DNA of 64,000 bases from Mycobacterium sp. 141 (GCF_000382405.1 NZ_KB908260.1:186001-250000), one strand, 5' to 3'; positions 34,618-44,170 are shown, counted from the first letter of the stretch. The notes: generated by a model from the letters alone, not told the origin. Program-made: numbers and translations.

Positions 34618-36372
34618 ATGATCCACCACCATCGCTACGACGTCGTCATCGTCGGCGCCGGTGGCGCCGGGATGCGCGCCGCGGTCGAGGCAGCCCCCCG
34701 CGCGCGCACCGCGGTGCTGACCAAGCTCTACCCCACCCGCAGCCACACCGGTGCCGCCCAGGGCGGCATGTGCGCCGCGCTGGCCAATGTCGAAGAAGAC
34801 AACTGGGAATGGCACACCTTCGACACCGTCAAAGGTGGGGACTACCTCGCCGACCAGGACGCCGTCGAGATCATGGCCAAGGAAGCCATCGACGCGGTGC
34901 TCGACCTGGAAAAGATGGGCATGCCCTTCAACCGCACCCCCGAAGGCCGCATCGACCAGCGTCGCTTCGGCGGACACACCCGCGACCACGGTAAAGCCCC
35001 GGTGCGCCGAGCCTGCTACGCCGCTGACCGCACCGGCCACATGATCCTGCAAACCCTCTACCAAAACTGCGTCAAACACGATGTCGAATTCTTCAACGAG
35101 TTCTATGCCCTGGACGTCGCCCTGACCGAAACCCTCGCCGGCCCCGTGGCCACCGGCGTCATCGCCTACGAGTTGGCGACGGGAGATATCCATGTCTTCC
35201 ACGCCAAGGCCATCGTGTTCGCCACCGGCGGATCCGGCCGCATGTACAAGACCACCTCCAACGCCCACACCCTGACCGGTGACGGCCTGGGTATCATCTT
35301 CCGCAAGGGACTTCCCTTGGAAGACATGGAATTCCACCAGTTTCACCCCACGGGCCTGGCCGGCCTGGGCATCCTGATCTCCGAGGCCGTGCGCGGTGAG
35401 GGCGGCCGGCTACTCAACGGTGAGGGCGAACGCTTCATGGAGCGCTACGCCCCCACCATCGTCGACCTCGCCCCCCGCGACATCGTCGCCCGCTCGATGG
35501 TGCTGGAGGTGCTCGAAGGCCGCGGCGCAGGCCCCAACAAGGACTACGTCTACATCGACGTACGCCACCTCGGCGCCGACGTCCTGGAAGCCAAACTGCC
35601 CGACATCACCGAATTCGCCCGCACCTACCTCGGCGTGGATCCGGTCACCGAACTGGTACCGGTCTACCCGACATGTCACTACGTCATGGGCGGGATCCCC
35701 ACCACCGTGCACGGCCAGGTACTGCGCGACAACACCAACACCATCCCGGGCCTCTACGCCGCCGGGGAATGCGCATGCGTCTCGGTGCACGGCGCCAACC
35801 GGCTGGGTACCAACTCACTGCTCGACATCAACGTCTTCGGTCGCCGTGCCGGCATCGCCGCCGCCGAATACGCCAACAACCACCACTTTGTCGACCTCCC
35901 CGAGAACCCCGCCGACATGGTGGTCGGCTGGGTCAGCGACATCCTCTCCGAACACGGCAACGAACGTGTCGCCGACATCCGCACCGCGCTGCAACAGTCG
36001 ATGGACAACAACGCCGCGGTGTTCCGCACCGAAGAAACCCTCAAACAAGCGCTGACCGACATCCACGCGCTCAAGGAGCGGTACTCCCGCATCACCGTGC
36101 ACGACAAGGGCAAGCGCTACAACAGCGATCTCTTGGAAGCCATCGAGCTCGGCTTTCTGCTGGAACTGGCCGAAGTCACCGTGGTCGGTGCGCTCAACCG
36201 CAAGGAATCCCGCGGCGGACATGCCCGCGAGGACTACCCCAACCGCGACGACACCAACTACATGCGCCACACCATGGCCTACAAACAAGGCACTGACCTG
36301 TTGAGCGATATCCGGCTGGACCACAAGCCAGTGGTCCAGACCCGGTATGAGCCGATGGAAAGGAAATACTAG
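34618..36372 (+). CDS. sdhA: Succinate dehydrogenase flavoprotein subunit SdhA
   Basis: A 584-residue FAD subunit that oxidises succinate to fumarate in the TCA cycle (Rv3318). YDVVIVGAGGAGMRAAVEA binds FAD; SHTGAAQGGMCAAL contains the histidine that carries covalent FAD. EFHQFHPTGLAGLGILISEA and RHTMAYK line the dicarboxylate site. The C-terminal GGHAREDYPNRDD stretch is standard. It lies between sdhD (4 bp) and sdhB (2 bp). Confidence 0.97.
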   Translation: MIHHHRYDVVIVGAGGAGMRAAVEAAPRARTAVLTKLYPTRSHTGAAQGGMCAALANVEEDNWEWHTFDTVKGGDYLADQDAVEIMAKEAIDAVLDLEKMGMPFNRTPEGRIDQRRFGGHTRDHGKAPVRRACYAADRTGHMILQTLYQNCVKHDVEFFNEFYALDVALTETLAGPVATGVIAYELATGDIHVFHAKAIVFATGGSGRMYKTTSNAHTLTGDGLGIIFRKGLPLEDMEFHQFHPTGLAGLGILISEAVRGEGGRLLNGEGERFMERYAPTIVDLAPRDIVARSMVLEVLEGRGAGPNKDYVYIDVRHLGADVLEAKLPDITEFARTYLGVDPVTELVPVYPTCHYVMGGIPTTVHGQVLRDNTNTIPGLYAAGECACVSVHGANRLGTNSLLDINVFGRRAGIAAAEYANNHHFVDLPENPADMVVGWVSDILSEHGNERVADIRTALQQSMDNNAAVFRTEETLKQALTDIHALKERYSRITVHDKGKRYNSDLLEAIELGFLLELAEVTVVGALNRKESRGGHAREDYPNRDDTNYMRHTMAYKQGTDLLSDIRLDHKPVVQTRYEPMERKY

Positions 36373-36374
36373 AC

Positions 36375-37166
36375 ATGGCCCCAGTCGCAGCAGTCGTGGA
36401 CAAACCCGAAGCCGGCGACCCGCCCCTGCCCCCTGTCCCCGAGGGTGCGGTCATGGTCACGTTGAAGATCGCCCGGTTCAACCCCGAGAACCCCGACGCT
36501 GCCGGCTGGCAGAGTTTCCGAGTGCCGTGCCTGCCCACCGACCGATTGCTCAACCTGCTGCTCTACGTCAAGGGCTACCTCGACGGCACCCTGACCTTCC
36601 GACGCTCCTGCGCCCACGGTGTCTGCGGATCCGACGCCATGCGCGTCAACGGCGTCAACCGACTGGCCTGCAAAGTGCTCATGCGCGACCTGCTACCCAA
36701 AAAGCCCGGCAAACCGCTCACCATCACCATCGAACCCATCCGCGGCCTGCCCGTGGAAAAGGACCTCGTGGTCGACATGGAACCGTTCTTCGACGCCTAT
36801 CGCGCCGTCAAACCGTTCCTCATCACCAGCGGCAACCCGCCCACCAAGGAGCGCATCCAAAGCGCCACCGACCGGGCCCGCTTCGACGACACCACCAAGT
36901 GCATCCTGTGCGCCTGCTGCACCACCAGCTGCCCCGTCTACTGGAACGAAGGCAGCTACTTCGGCCCCGCAGCCATCGTCAACGCCCACCGATTCATCTT
37001 CGACTCCCGCGACGAAGCCGCCGCCGAACGACTCGACATTCTCAACGAAGTCGACGGCGTCTGGCGCTGCCGCACCACCTTCAACTGCACCGAAGCCTGC
37101 CCCCGCGGCATCCAAGTCACCCAAGCCATCCAAGAAGTCAAACGCGCCCTGATGTTCGCACGGTGA
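36375..37166 (+). CDS. sdhB: Succinate dehydrogenase iron-sulfur subunit SdhB
   Basis: A 263-residue protein with three Fe-S clusters that passes electrons from FAD to quinone (Rv3319). The 2Fe-2S ligands are RRSCAHGVCGSDAM plus the later LACK cysteine; the 4Fe-4S motif is CILCACCTTSCP; the 3Fe-4S and final ligands are in FNCTEACPRGIQV. It is the last gene of the sdh operon and is followed 10 bp later by a very long hairpin. Confidence 0.97.
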   Translation: MAPVAAVVDKPEAGDPPLPPVPEGAVMVTLKIARFNPENPDAAGWQSFRVPCLPTDRLLNLLLYVKGYLDGTLTFRRSCAHGVCGSDAMRVNGVNRLACKVLMRDLLPKKPGKPLTITIEPIRGLPVEKDLVVDMEPFFDAYRAVKPFLITSGNPPTKERIQSATDRARFDDTTKCILCACCTTSCPVYWNEGSYFGPAAIVNAHRFIFDSRDEAAAERLDILNEVDGVWRCRTTFNCTEACPRGIQVTQAIQEVKRALMFAR

Positions 37167-37176
37167 GTTCCTTTCG

Positions 37177-37235
37177 CCGAGTGTGAAGAAGATCGCGAGA
37201 TTTCTCGAAAATCTCGCGATCTTCTTCACACTCGG
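37177..37235. terminator. 27-bp perfect hairpin after sdhB
   Basis: The arm at 37177-37203 (CCGAGTGTGAAG...GAGATTT) is an exact inverted copy of 37209-37235 with a 5-nt loop, CTCGA. No T-tract follows. It begins 10 bp after the sdhB stop and ends 2 bp before the promoter of the next gene, so it insulates the two units. Confidence 0.85.
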
Positions 37236-37237
37236 TC

Positions 37238-37264
37238 TGTCACACATCACCGGGTCGTCTCGTC
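37238..37264 (+). promoter_or_regulatory. ECF41-type (SigJ) promoter
   Basis: TGTCACA at 37238-37244, a 16-nt spacer, and CGTC at 37261-37264. This equals the published consensus for ECF41 sigma factors as I know it (TGTCACA-N16-CGTC). The ATG of the target gene follows 8 nt later, so the mRNA may be leaderless. Confidence 0.75.
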
Positions 37265-37272
37265 TGACTGAT

Positions 37273-37854
37273 ATGACCACACGAATCTCCCCTGTGACCC
37301 CCAAGCGCGCCGGCCTGCTGACCCGGATCATGTACCGCGTTGCCAAGCGGAAATTCGGTGAGGTGCCCGAACCGTTCACGGTGGCCGCCCATCACCCGCG
37401 GCTGCTGGTCGCCAACGCGGTGCACGAGACCCTCCTGCAGAGTGGTTCGAAGAAACTGCCGGCCAGTGTCCGGGAACTGGCGGTGTTCTGGACCGCCCGC
37501 ACCGTAGGTTGCTCGTGGTGTGTCGATTTCGGGTCGATGCTCATGCGCCTGGAGAACCTGGATGTCGACCGGCTCAAATCGATAGACGAGTACGCCACCT
37601 CACCGCTGTTCACCGATGACGAGCGCGCTGCGATCGCCTACGCCGACGCCATGACCACCGACCCGCACACCGTGACCGACGAGCAAGTCGCCGATCTGCG
37701 AAAGCGATTCGGCGACGACGGCGTGTTCGAGTTGACGTATCAGGTCGGCGTGGAGAATATGCGGGCGCGGATGTACTCGGCGCTGGGAATCACCGAGCAG
37801 GGCTTCAGCTCGGGGGATGCGTGCCGGGTGCCGTGGGCCGACCAGCTGGAGTGA
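37273..37854 (+). CDS. Carboxymuconolactone decarboxylase/AhpD-like protein
   Basis: A 193-residue protein of the CMD/AhpD fold. LPASVRELAVFWTARTVGCS followed by WCVDFG gives the C-x2-C pair (GCSWC) used in peroxidase-type members, with downstream helices YADAMTTDPHTVTDEQV and ELTYQVGVENMRARMY. Such proteins are the classic genomic partners of ECF41 sigma factors. It faces sigJ tail to tail 45 bp away and has an ECF41-type promoter. It probably acts in response to an unknown redox or small-molecule stress. Confidence 0.88.
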   Translation: MTTRISPVTPKRAGLLTRIMYRVAKRKFGEVPEPFTVAAHHPRLLVANAVHETLLQSGSKKLPASVRELAVFWTARTVGCSWCVDFGSMLMRLENLDVDRLKSIDEYATSPLFTDDERAAIAYADAMTTDPHTVTDEQVADLRKRFGDDGVFELTYQVGVENMRARMYSALGITEQGFSSGDACRVPWADQLE

Positions 37855-37899
37855 TCTCGATGCAGGTGATCGAAGCCGGTGAAGCGGGCTCTTCTCGCA

Positions 37900-38823
37900 T
37901 CACAACGCATCTCCGCGGAGTGGAGAACCGGTGAACTTGTCGGGGTTGGCGATATCCCATACCGCACAGACCTTCCCGTCACGGATGGTCATCGCGGTGA
38001 CGCGCGGCATCATCTCCGGATAGCCCGCACCCGCGGGTGCACCCGGGGTGTAGACGCCCAGCTCGCCGTTGACCAATGCCAGCTGCGCCTCCGCCAACCA
38101 GTTCGGCCCGTAGCGCGCCGCCAACCCGAGCAGAAACCGGGCCACCTTGTCCGGGCCATGGATGACCCGCGCGGCCGTGGGCGCCCGGCGATTGGAGTCG
38201 CCGGTGAACGTGACGTCCGGATGCAAAAGACGCACAACGGCTTCCAGATCTCCAGTGGCCAAGGCCGCCATGAACGCCCCTGCCACCTCGTTGTGCGTGT
38301 CGGCCGGGGCCGCGGGCGGAGTGTCGGCCACCGCCCGACGGGCCCGCGAGGCCAATTGCCGCGCAGCCGCGGGGCTGACGCCGAGCACCTCGGCGATCTC
38401 GGGGAACGGCACAGCGAAACCGTCGTGCAGCACGAAGGCCACTCGCTGATCCGGCGTCAACCGTTCCAGCACCACCATCGCCGCGAACCGCGCGTCTTCG
38501 CCGGCGACCACCGCGGTCAACGGGTCGACGGTGCCGGACCCGGTCAGATCGAACCTCGTCACCACCGGCTCGGGCAGCCATTCGCCGACGTAGGACTCGC
38601 GCCGATGGGCGGCCGACCGCAACCGGTCCAGGCCGAGCCGGCTGACCACTGTGGTCAGCCAGGCCCGCAGGTCGTTGATCTCGCCGCGGTTGGCATTCCA
38701 CCGGATCCAGGCGTCCTGGACGATGTCTTCGGCATCGGCGTAGGTGCCCGTCAACCGGTACGCGACCGCCAGGAGGTGGGGCCGCAACGCCTCGAACTCG
38801 TCGGTCTGCGCCGCCGTCGTCAC
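37900..38823 (-). CDS. sigJ: ECF41-family RNA polymerase sigma factor SigJ with C-terminal SnoaL-like domain
   Basis: A 307-residue sigma factor (Rv3328c-like). Sigma-2 is at the N-terminus (RPHLLAVAYRLTGTYADAED, WIRWNANRGEINDLRAWLTT) and sigma-4 follows (LTPDQRVAFVLHDGFAVPFP, EIAEVLGVSPAAARQLASRA). The last 130 residues form a SnoaL-like domain. The two ECF41 landmarks are visible: WLPEP between the sigma domains and NPDKF near the C-terminus. In this group the C-terminal domain replaces an anti-sigma factor. It begins at GTG 38823. The CMD gene across the junction is its probable target. Confidence 0.93.
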   Translation of the reverse strand: MTTAAQTDEFEALRPHLLAVAYRLTGTYADAEDIVQDAWIRWNANRGEINDLRAWLTTVVSRLGLDRLRSAAHRRESYVGEWLPEPVVTRFDLTGSGTVDPLTAVVAGEDARFAAMVVLERLTPDQRVAFVLHDGFAVPFPEIAEVLGVSPAAARQLASRARRAVADTPPAAPADTHNEVAGAFMAALATGDLEAVVRLLHPDVTFTGDSNRRAPTAARVIHGPDKVARFLLGLAARYGPNWLAEAQLALVNGELGVYTPGAPAGAGYPEMMPRVTAMTIRDGKVCAVWDIANPDKFTGSPLRGDAL

Positions 38824-39000
38824 CTACCCGAGGGTAGTCACCGCGGCACCGTTGATCCGACCGTCGGCCGCGTTCACTGCCACCCTCATGGCGCCATGCG
38901 ATGACCAATCCCTACGAGATACCGCGGTCAGGGGCCAACTAGACAAATGATTTCATCGAAATAGCTGCCACAAACAACGAATTCCGTGCAAAATCGTTGT

Positions 39001-39525
39001 ATGACCGACCCGGATGGTGACGAGCAGACATCCGCACCCGTCCCCTTTCGTGTCAACTATTCTCGGCCAGGAGCCGCCTTTCCGCTCGATGAACTGTCAA
39101 AAGCGATCATCGAACAACTTCAGCAGGATGGTCGACGCTCATATGCGGGCATCGGGAAGGCCATCGGGCTGTCCGAGGCCGCCGTCCGCCAGCGCGTGCA
39201 ACGGATGGTCGACGCCGGCGTCATGCAGATCGTCGCCGTGACCGATCCGCTGCAACTCGGCTTCTCCCGGCAGGCGATGATCGGCATCCGCTGCACCGGA
39301 GACACGATCAAGCTGGGCGAGAAGCTGGCCGCCATGGCATCGGTCGACTACGTCGTGCTGACCGCGGGATCATTCGACATCATCATCGAAGTTGTCTGCG
39401 AAGACGACGACAGCCTGCTCGACCTGCTCAACACCCAGATTCGCGCACTACCGGGAGTGATATCAACCGAAACGCTCGTCTATTTGAAACTCGTTAAACA
39501 GCAATATAATTGGGGTACACGATGA
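39001..39525 (+). CDS. Lrp/AsnC-family regulator
   Basis: A 174-residue protein. The helix-turn-helix is ELSKAIIEQLQQDGRRSYAG, IGKAIGLSEAAVRQRVQRMV; the ligand-binding RAM domain follows (VDYVVLTAGSFDIIIEVVCE). Its stop overlaps the ATG of the aminotransferase gene (ATGA), so it probably senses an amino acid or amine and controls that gene. CAAAAT 6 nt before the ATG at 39001 may be a leaderless -10 box. Confidence 0.9.
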   Translation: MTDPDGDEQTSAPVPFRVNYSRPGAAFPLDELSKAIIEQLQQDGRRSYAGIGKAIGLSEAAVRQRVQRMVDAGVMQIVAVTDPLQLGFSRQAMIGIRCTGDTIKLGEKLAAMASVDYVVLTAGSFDIIIEVVCEDDDSLLDLLNTQIRALPGVISTETLVYLKLVKQQYNWGTR

Positions 39526-40907
39526 CAATCACAGATCCTACCCGGCGAGCTCCGTCTGATCTGGCCGCCAAAGCCGACCGCCACCTGTGGGGCCACTTCG
39601 CCCGGCACGGGCAGGGCATCACGCCACCGATCATCACCCGCGGCGAGGGCGTCTACATCTTCGACGACAAGGGCAAGCGCTACATCGACGGCCTCTCCGG
39701 GCTCTTCGTCGTCCAAGTCGGCCACGGCCGCAAGGAACTTGCCGAGGCGGCGGCAAAACAGGCCGAGACGCTGTCCTACTTCCCGCTATGGTCCTACGCC
39801 ACCCCGCCGGCCATCGAACTGGCCGAACGCGTCGCCGGGTACGCACCGGGCGATCTCAACCGGGTCTTCTTCACCACCGGCGGCGGCGAAGCGGTCGAGA
39901 GCGCCTGGAAACTGGCCAAGCAATACTTCAAGCTCACCGGAAAACCGGGTAAGCACAAGGTGGTTTCACGGTCGATCGCTTACCACGGCACGCCGCAGGG
40001 CGCGCTGGCGATCACCGGGATCCCGGCGTACAAGGCACCGTTCGAGCCATTGACTCCGGGCGGTTTCCGCGCCCCGAACACCAACTTCTACCGGGCACCT
40101 GCCGAATATGCCCACGACGAGAAGGCATTCGGCCGCTACTGCGCCGACCGCATTGCCGAGGCCATCGAATTCGAGGGACCGGACACGGTGTGCGCTGTCT
40201 TTCTCGAGCCGGTGCAGAACGCCGGCGGCTGCTTCCCGCCGCCGCCCGGATACTTCGAACGCGTCCGCGAAATCTGCGACCGCTACGACGTGCTGCTGGT
40301 CTCCGATGAGGTGATCTGCGCGTACGGCCGGATCGGTTCGATGTTCGCCTGCAACGACTTCGGCTACGTACCGGACATCATCACCAGTGCCAAGGGCTTG
40401 ACGTCGGGCTACTCGCCATTGGGCGCGATGGTCGCCAGCGACCGGCTGTTCGAGCCGTTCAACGATGGCAAGACCGTCTTCGGGCACGGCTATACCTTTG
40501 GCGGACACCCGGTTTCGTCGGCAGTTGCGCTGGCCAATCTCGACATCTTCGAGCGCGAGAAGATCAACGATCACGTCAAGGAACTGGCACCGGCGTTCCG
40601 GGCCACTCTGGAGAAGCTCTACGATCTGCCGATCGTCGGCGATGTGCGGGGTGACGGCTTCTTCTACGGCATCGAGCTGGTCAAGGACAAAACGACCAAG
40701 GAGACATTCAGCGACGAGGAGAGTGAGCGGCTGCTGCGCGGGTTCCTGACCCCCGCGTTGTGGGATGCCGGTCTGTACTGCCGCGCCGACGACCGTGGCG
40801 ACCCAGTGATCCAGCTGGCGCCGCCGCTGATCAGCGGGCAGGCCGAGTTCGACGCCATGTACGAGATCCTGCACCGCGTGCTCAGCGAGGCAAGCGACGT
40901 GCTGTAG
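39522..40907 (+). CDS. Class III PLP-dependent aminotransferase (Rv3329-like)
   Basis: A 461-residue aminotransferase of the omega-amino acid:pyruvate/putrescine type. FFTTGGGEAVESAWKLAKQY binds the cofactor phosphate, YHGTPQGALAITG is a substrate loop, LVSDEVICAYGRIG contains the PLP-ring aspartate, and ITSAKGLTSGYSPLGA has the Schiff-base Lys291. It moves an amino group from a diamine or omega-amino acid to a keto acid. It is translationally coupled to the AsnC regulator. The substrate is uncertain. Confidence 0.9.
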   Translation: MTITDPTRRAPSDLAAKADRHLWGHFARHGQGITPPIITRGEGVYIFDDKGKRYIDGLSGLFVVQVGHGRKELAEAAAKQAETLSYFPLWSYATPPAIELAERVAGYAPGDLNRVFFTTGGGEAVESAWKLAKQYFKLTGKPGKHKVVSRSIAYHGTPQGALAITGIPAYKAPFEPLTPGGFRAPNTNFYRAPAEYAHDEKAFGRYCADRIAEAIEFEGPDTVCAVFLEPVQNAGGCFPPPPGYFERVREICDRYDVLLVSDEVICAYGRIGSMFACNDFGYVPDIITSAKGLTSGYSPLGAMVASDRLFEPFNDGKTVFGHGYTFGGHPVSSAVALANLDIFEREKINDHVKELAPAFRATLEKLYDLPIVGDVRGDGFFYGIELVKDKTTKETFSDEESERLLRGFLTPALWDAGLYCRADDRGDPVIQLAPPLISGQAEFDAMYEILHRVLSEASDVL

Positions 40908-40920
40908 CGGTTCGCGGGCG

Positions 40921-40926
40921 TACCGT
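40921..40926 (+). promoter_or_regulatory. Candidate leaderless -10 box for the SMP-30 gene
   Basis: TACCGT, then 6 nt to GTG 40933. The same box with the same spacing precedes the TetR gene at 44285. Confidence 0.4.
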
Positions 40927-40932
40927 CAGCTT

Positions 40933-41919
40933 GTGCCGCGCAAGCCCCCGATCGATCCAGTCCGCTGGACTCCGCCGCCGGTCGGTGGGCTGCCCGATTT
41001 CCGGTCGGCCGAGCTGACGGTCGTACCCATGCCGGGTGGCGGGCCCGAGGATGTCGTCGTCGACGCCACCGGGCAGCTGTGGACCGGGCTGGTCGACGGC
41101 CGCATCGTGCGCGTGACTCCCGACGGGGCCGCGACGGTGGTGGCCGACACCGGTGGCCGGCCGCTCGGCATGCATGTGGCACGCGACGGCCGGGTGCTGA
41201 TCTGCGACAGCCACCGGGGGCTGCTGGCGTTGGACCCGACGACGCACAAGTTGTCGACGCTGGTCGACTCAATCGGCGGGCGGCCGTTGACGTTCTGCTC
41301 GAACGTCACCGAAACCTCGGACGGCACAATCTATTTCACCGAGTCGACCAGCCGGTTCCACGTCGAGTACTACACCGGCGCCATCCTGGAGGCCCGTGGC
41401 GCCGGCAGCCTGTTCCGGCTCGTGCCGGACGGCACGGTCACCACGCTGGTCGAGGGACTCTACTTTGCCAATGGGGTGACCCCCACGGTCGACGAATCGG
41501 CGTTGGTGTTCGCCGAAACCCAGGGCCGTCGGTTGTCCAAATACTGGCTGAGCGGACCGACGGCCGGGACCGTGACACCTCTTGCCGAACATCTGCCCGG
41601 CATGCCGGACAACATCTCCACCGCACCCGACGGCCGGATCTGGGTCGCGCTGGTCAGCGCGATCGTTCGCGCGGCCGAGCGATTGGCTCCGCTGCCACCC
41701 GTGCTGCGCAAAGCGGTGTGGCGACTGCCCGACGCCCTGCTGCCGAAGATCAAGCCCGAGGTGTGGGTGGCGGCCTTCGACGCCGAAACCGGTGCGGCCG
41801 TCGACGGCATCCGGACTCAGAGCCCAGACTTCGGCGCGGTTACCGGCGTCGTCGAAACGGGTGAAAAACTGTGGATGTCGACCATCGAATTCCCTGTGCT
41901 GGCCTATACCCGCCTTTAA
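40933..41919 (+). CDS. SMP-30/gluconolactonase/strictosidine synthase-like beta-propeller protein
   Basis: A 328-residue six-bladed beta-propeller. Blade motifs include GPEDVVVDATGQLWTGLVDG, GRPLGMHVARDGRVLICDSH and FCSNVTETSDGTIYFTEST; YFANGVTPTVDESALVFAET is the strictosidine-synthase-type signature. Members hydrolyse lactones or esters using a bound metal. No signal peptide is seen. It starts at GTG 40933. Its role beside the aminotransferase is unknown. Confidence 0.85.
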   Translation: MPRKPPIDPVRWTPPPVGGLPDFRSAELTVVPMPGGGPEDVVVDATGQLWTGLVDGRIVRVTPDGAATVVADTGGRPLGMHVARDGRVLICDSHRGLLALDPTTHKLSTLVDSIGGRPLTFCSNVTETSDGTIYFTESTSRFHVEYYTGAILEARGAGSLFRLVPDGTVTTLVEGLYFANGVTPTVDESALVFAETQGRRLSKYWLSGPTAGTVTPLAEHLPGMPDNISTAPDGRIWVALVSAIVRAAERLAPLPPVLRKAVWRLPDALLPKIKPEVWVAAFDAETGAAVDGIRTQSPDFGAVTGVVETGEKLWMSTIEFPVLAYTRL

Positions 41920-41987
41920 CATCAGTCACACACGTCACAGCGTGGCTCCCCGGAATCGGGGTCCGGATCGCCTAACCTTCGGACACG

Positions 41988-43244
41988 ATGGGGACCTTGC
42001 GGAGTATCTCGACGCGCGCGCTCATGCGCGGATGTTCCGTGCTCGCGGCGTTGACGATGCTCGCGGCACCGGCCCTGGTGACCGTGCCGACAGCGTCCGC
42101 CGACCCCGTCGCGGCACCGGCGCCGGCACCCCCGCCGCCGGAGTGCCCGTTCAAGGTGACGACGCCACCCGCGGTCGACTCGTCGGAGGTGCCCAAGGCA
42201 GGCGATCCGCCGCTGCCCCTGCCGGTACCCACGAAAACCATCGGCGGCGAGGCACTTTCGGGCTGCGGGATCATCACCGCACCCGATACCCCGCCCGTTC
42301 CCAATGACATCTCCGCCGACGCGTGGGTAGTGGCCGACCTGGACAGCGGCGACATCATCGCCGCGCGAGATCCCCATGCCCGGCACCGGCCCGCGAGCAT
42401 CATCAAGGTCCTCGTCGCCACGGCCGCGCTCAACGAGCTGAATCTCAACAAGCGCATCCAGGGCACCCAGGAGGATGCCAACGCCGAAGGCACCCGCGTC
42501 GGCGTCGGCCCCGGCGGCGTGTACTCCATCAACGACCTGTTGCACGGCCTGCTCATGCATTCGGGCAACGACGCCGCGCACGCGTTGGCCATGCAACTCG
42601 GCGGCATGGACACCGCGCTGCAGAAGATCAACGTGTTGGCGGGCAAGCTCGGTGGCCGCGACACCCGGGCCGCCACCCCGTCCGGGCTCGACGGCCCCGG
42701 CATGAGCACCTCGGCCTACGACATCGGGCTGTTCTACCGCTACGCCTGGCAGAACCCGGTGTTCGCCGACATCGTGGCCACCAAGTCGTTCGATTTCCCT
42801 GGGCGCGACGGTAATCCGACATACGAGGTCGAGAACGACAACAAGTTGCTGGACAACTACCCGGGCGCGCTCGGCGGCAAGACCGGCTACACCGACGACG
42901 CCGGACAGACCTTCGTCGGCGCGGCCAATCGGGACGGTCGCCGCCTGGTGGCGATTCTGATGCACGGCACCCGGCTGCCGATCGCTCCGTGGGAGCAGGC
43001 CGCACATCTGCTCGACTACGGTTTCGCCACTCCGCCGGGCACCAAGGTCGGCACGCTGGTGGACCCCGACCCGTCACTGACGACACCCAAGCAGCCCGAT
43101 GCGCCCACCGCAGCGCAAGCCGCGAGCGTACTGCCCGCTGCCGATGCGCTGCCGGTGCGAGTGGGCGTGGCCATCGTCGGCGCCATCATCGTGTTCCTGC
43201 TCATCATGGGCGCCCGGTCGCTGAACCGCCGCCCGCAGCACTGA
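41988..43244 (+). CDS. dacB1: D-alanyl-D-alanine carboxypeptidase DacB1
   Basis: A 418-residue penicillin-binding protein of family S11 (Rv3330) that trims the terminal D-Ala from peptidoglycan stems. A signal peptide ([20 protein letters not shown]) is followed by a proline-rich stretch. The catalytic motifs are S137-I-I-K in [14 protein letters not shown] and [13 protein letters not shown]-terminal hydrophobic helix ([18 protein letters not shown]) anchors it in the membrane. A TAACCT box lies 9 nt before the ATG. Confidence 0.95.
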   Translation: MGTLRSISTRALMRGCSVLAALTMLAAPALVTVPTASADPVAAPAPAPPPPECPFKVTTPPAVDSSEVPKAGDPPLPLPVPTKTIGGEALSGCGIITAPDTPPVPNDISADAWVVADLDSGDIIAARDPHARHRPASIIKVLVATAALNELNLNKRIQGTQEDANAEGTRVGVGPGGVYSINDLLHGLLMHSGNDAAHALAMQLGGMDTALQKINVLAGKLGGRDTRAATPSGLDGPGMSTSAYDIGLFYRYAWQNPVFADIVATKSFDFPGRDGNPTYEVENDNKLLDNYPGALGGKTGYTDDAGQTFVGAANRDGRRLVAILMHGTRLPIAPWEQAAHLLDYGFATPPGTKVGTLVDPDPSLTTPKQPDAPTAAQAASVLPAADALPVRVGVAIVGAIIVFLLIMGARSLNRRPQH

Positions 43245-43262
43245 CTTCGACCGCCTTCCCCG

Positions 43263-43321
43263 GCGAGCAGACGTGGCGGCACCTCGAAACCGGAGTGTCG
43301 CGTACCGCAGCGTCTGCTCGC
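43263..43321. repeat. Palindromic element between convergent genes, copy 1
   Basis: GCGAGCAGACG at 43263-43273 is a perfect inverted copy of 43311-43321, with 37 nt between. The interior GTGTCG-GTACCGCAG half is shared with the element at 44869. It could act as a two-way terminator for dacB1 and the hydrolase gene. Confidence 0.75.
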
Positions 43322-43330
43322 GCAAGAACG

Positions 43331-44170
43331 TCAGTGCTGCTTGATGAACCCGAGGGCCCGCTCGGCGACTTCGCGCCAGCCGTTGTCGATCACCAATGAG
43401 TGTCCGCGACCGGGGATCTCGACGATCTCGGTGACATTGGGGTTCTTCTTGTTCAGCTTGTAGGAGGCGTTGGCGATCGCCCACGGGACGGTGTTGTCCT
43501 TCTCGCCGGAGATGATCAGCAGCGGACCGCGCTCCGGGTTCTTGGTGTTGACCTTCGTCTGCGACGCGGGGTTCAAGTTCGCGACCGCAGCCTGGAACAG
43601 CGGCGCACCAGAACCAGCGACGGAGTATTCGTCGTAGAGCCGGTTCGACTCCTCTTCCGAGACGGCGTTACCAAAGGCGAACCGGAACTGCCTGCGGGTC
43701 AAGGCGATAGCGCGACCGTAGTTGAGCGGATTGCCGAGGACGGGGAATGCGGCCCGCAGCGCCGACACGGGCAGCGGCAGCACGCCACGGAACGGCGCCG
43801 GGTCGATCGCGATCGAGGCCGCGGCAAGTCCCATACCGGCGAGCTTCTGAGTGATCAGTCCGCCGAAGGAGTGCCCGATCACGATGGGCTTGCGGTCCAG
43901 TGCCCGGATCACCTCGGCGTAGTGCTCGGCGATGTCACCGACTGTCTTGTGAGCGAACACCGAGGGATCGCGGCGTGCGTGCGCGACCGTTGTCGGGTCG
44001 TCCGGCCATCCGGGGGCCAGGGTGACGAAGCCCTGCTCCTCGAACAATGCGCGCCAGTTGTCCCAGCTGGTGGGCAGCAGCCAAAGGCCGTGGATGAAGA
44101 CGACGGGCTGAGCGCCCGAGGCGTTGGCGCGCTCGATCTCGGCCTGTTCCCGAGGGGTGATGGCGGTCAT
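43331..44170 (-). CDS. Alpha/beta hydrolase
   Basis: A 279-residue hydrolase. VVFIHGLWLLPTSWDNW is the oxyanion region, IVIGHSFGGLITQ has the nucleophile serine, and LLIISGEKDNTVP and PGRGHSLVID supply the acid and histidine. It resembles non-heme haloperoxidase/esterase-like proteins of actinobacteria. It is divergent from a TetR gene, with two AGAACG-type palindromes between them. The substrate is unknown. Confidence 0.88.
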   Translation of the reverse strand: MTAITPREQAEIERANASGAQPVVFIHGLWLLPTSWDNWRALFEEQGFVTLAPGWPDDPTTVAHARRDPSVFAHKTVGDIAEHYAEVIRALDRKPIVIGHSFGGLITQKLAGMGLAAASIAIDPAPFRGVLPLPVSALRAAFPVLGNPLNYGRAIALTRRQFRFAFGNAVSEEESNRLYDEYSVAGSGAPLFQAAVANLNPASQTKVNTKNPERGPLLIISGEKDNTVPWAIANASYKLNKKNPNVTEIVEIPGRGHSLVIDNGWREVAERALGFIKQH

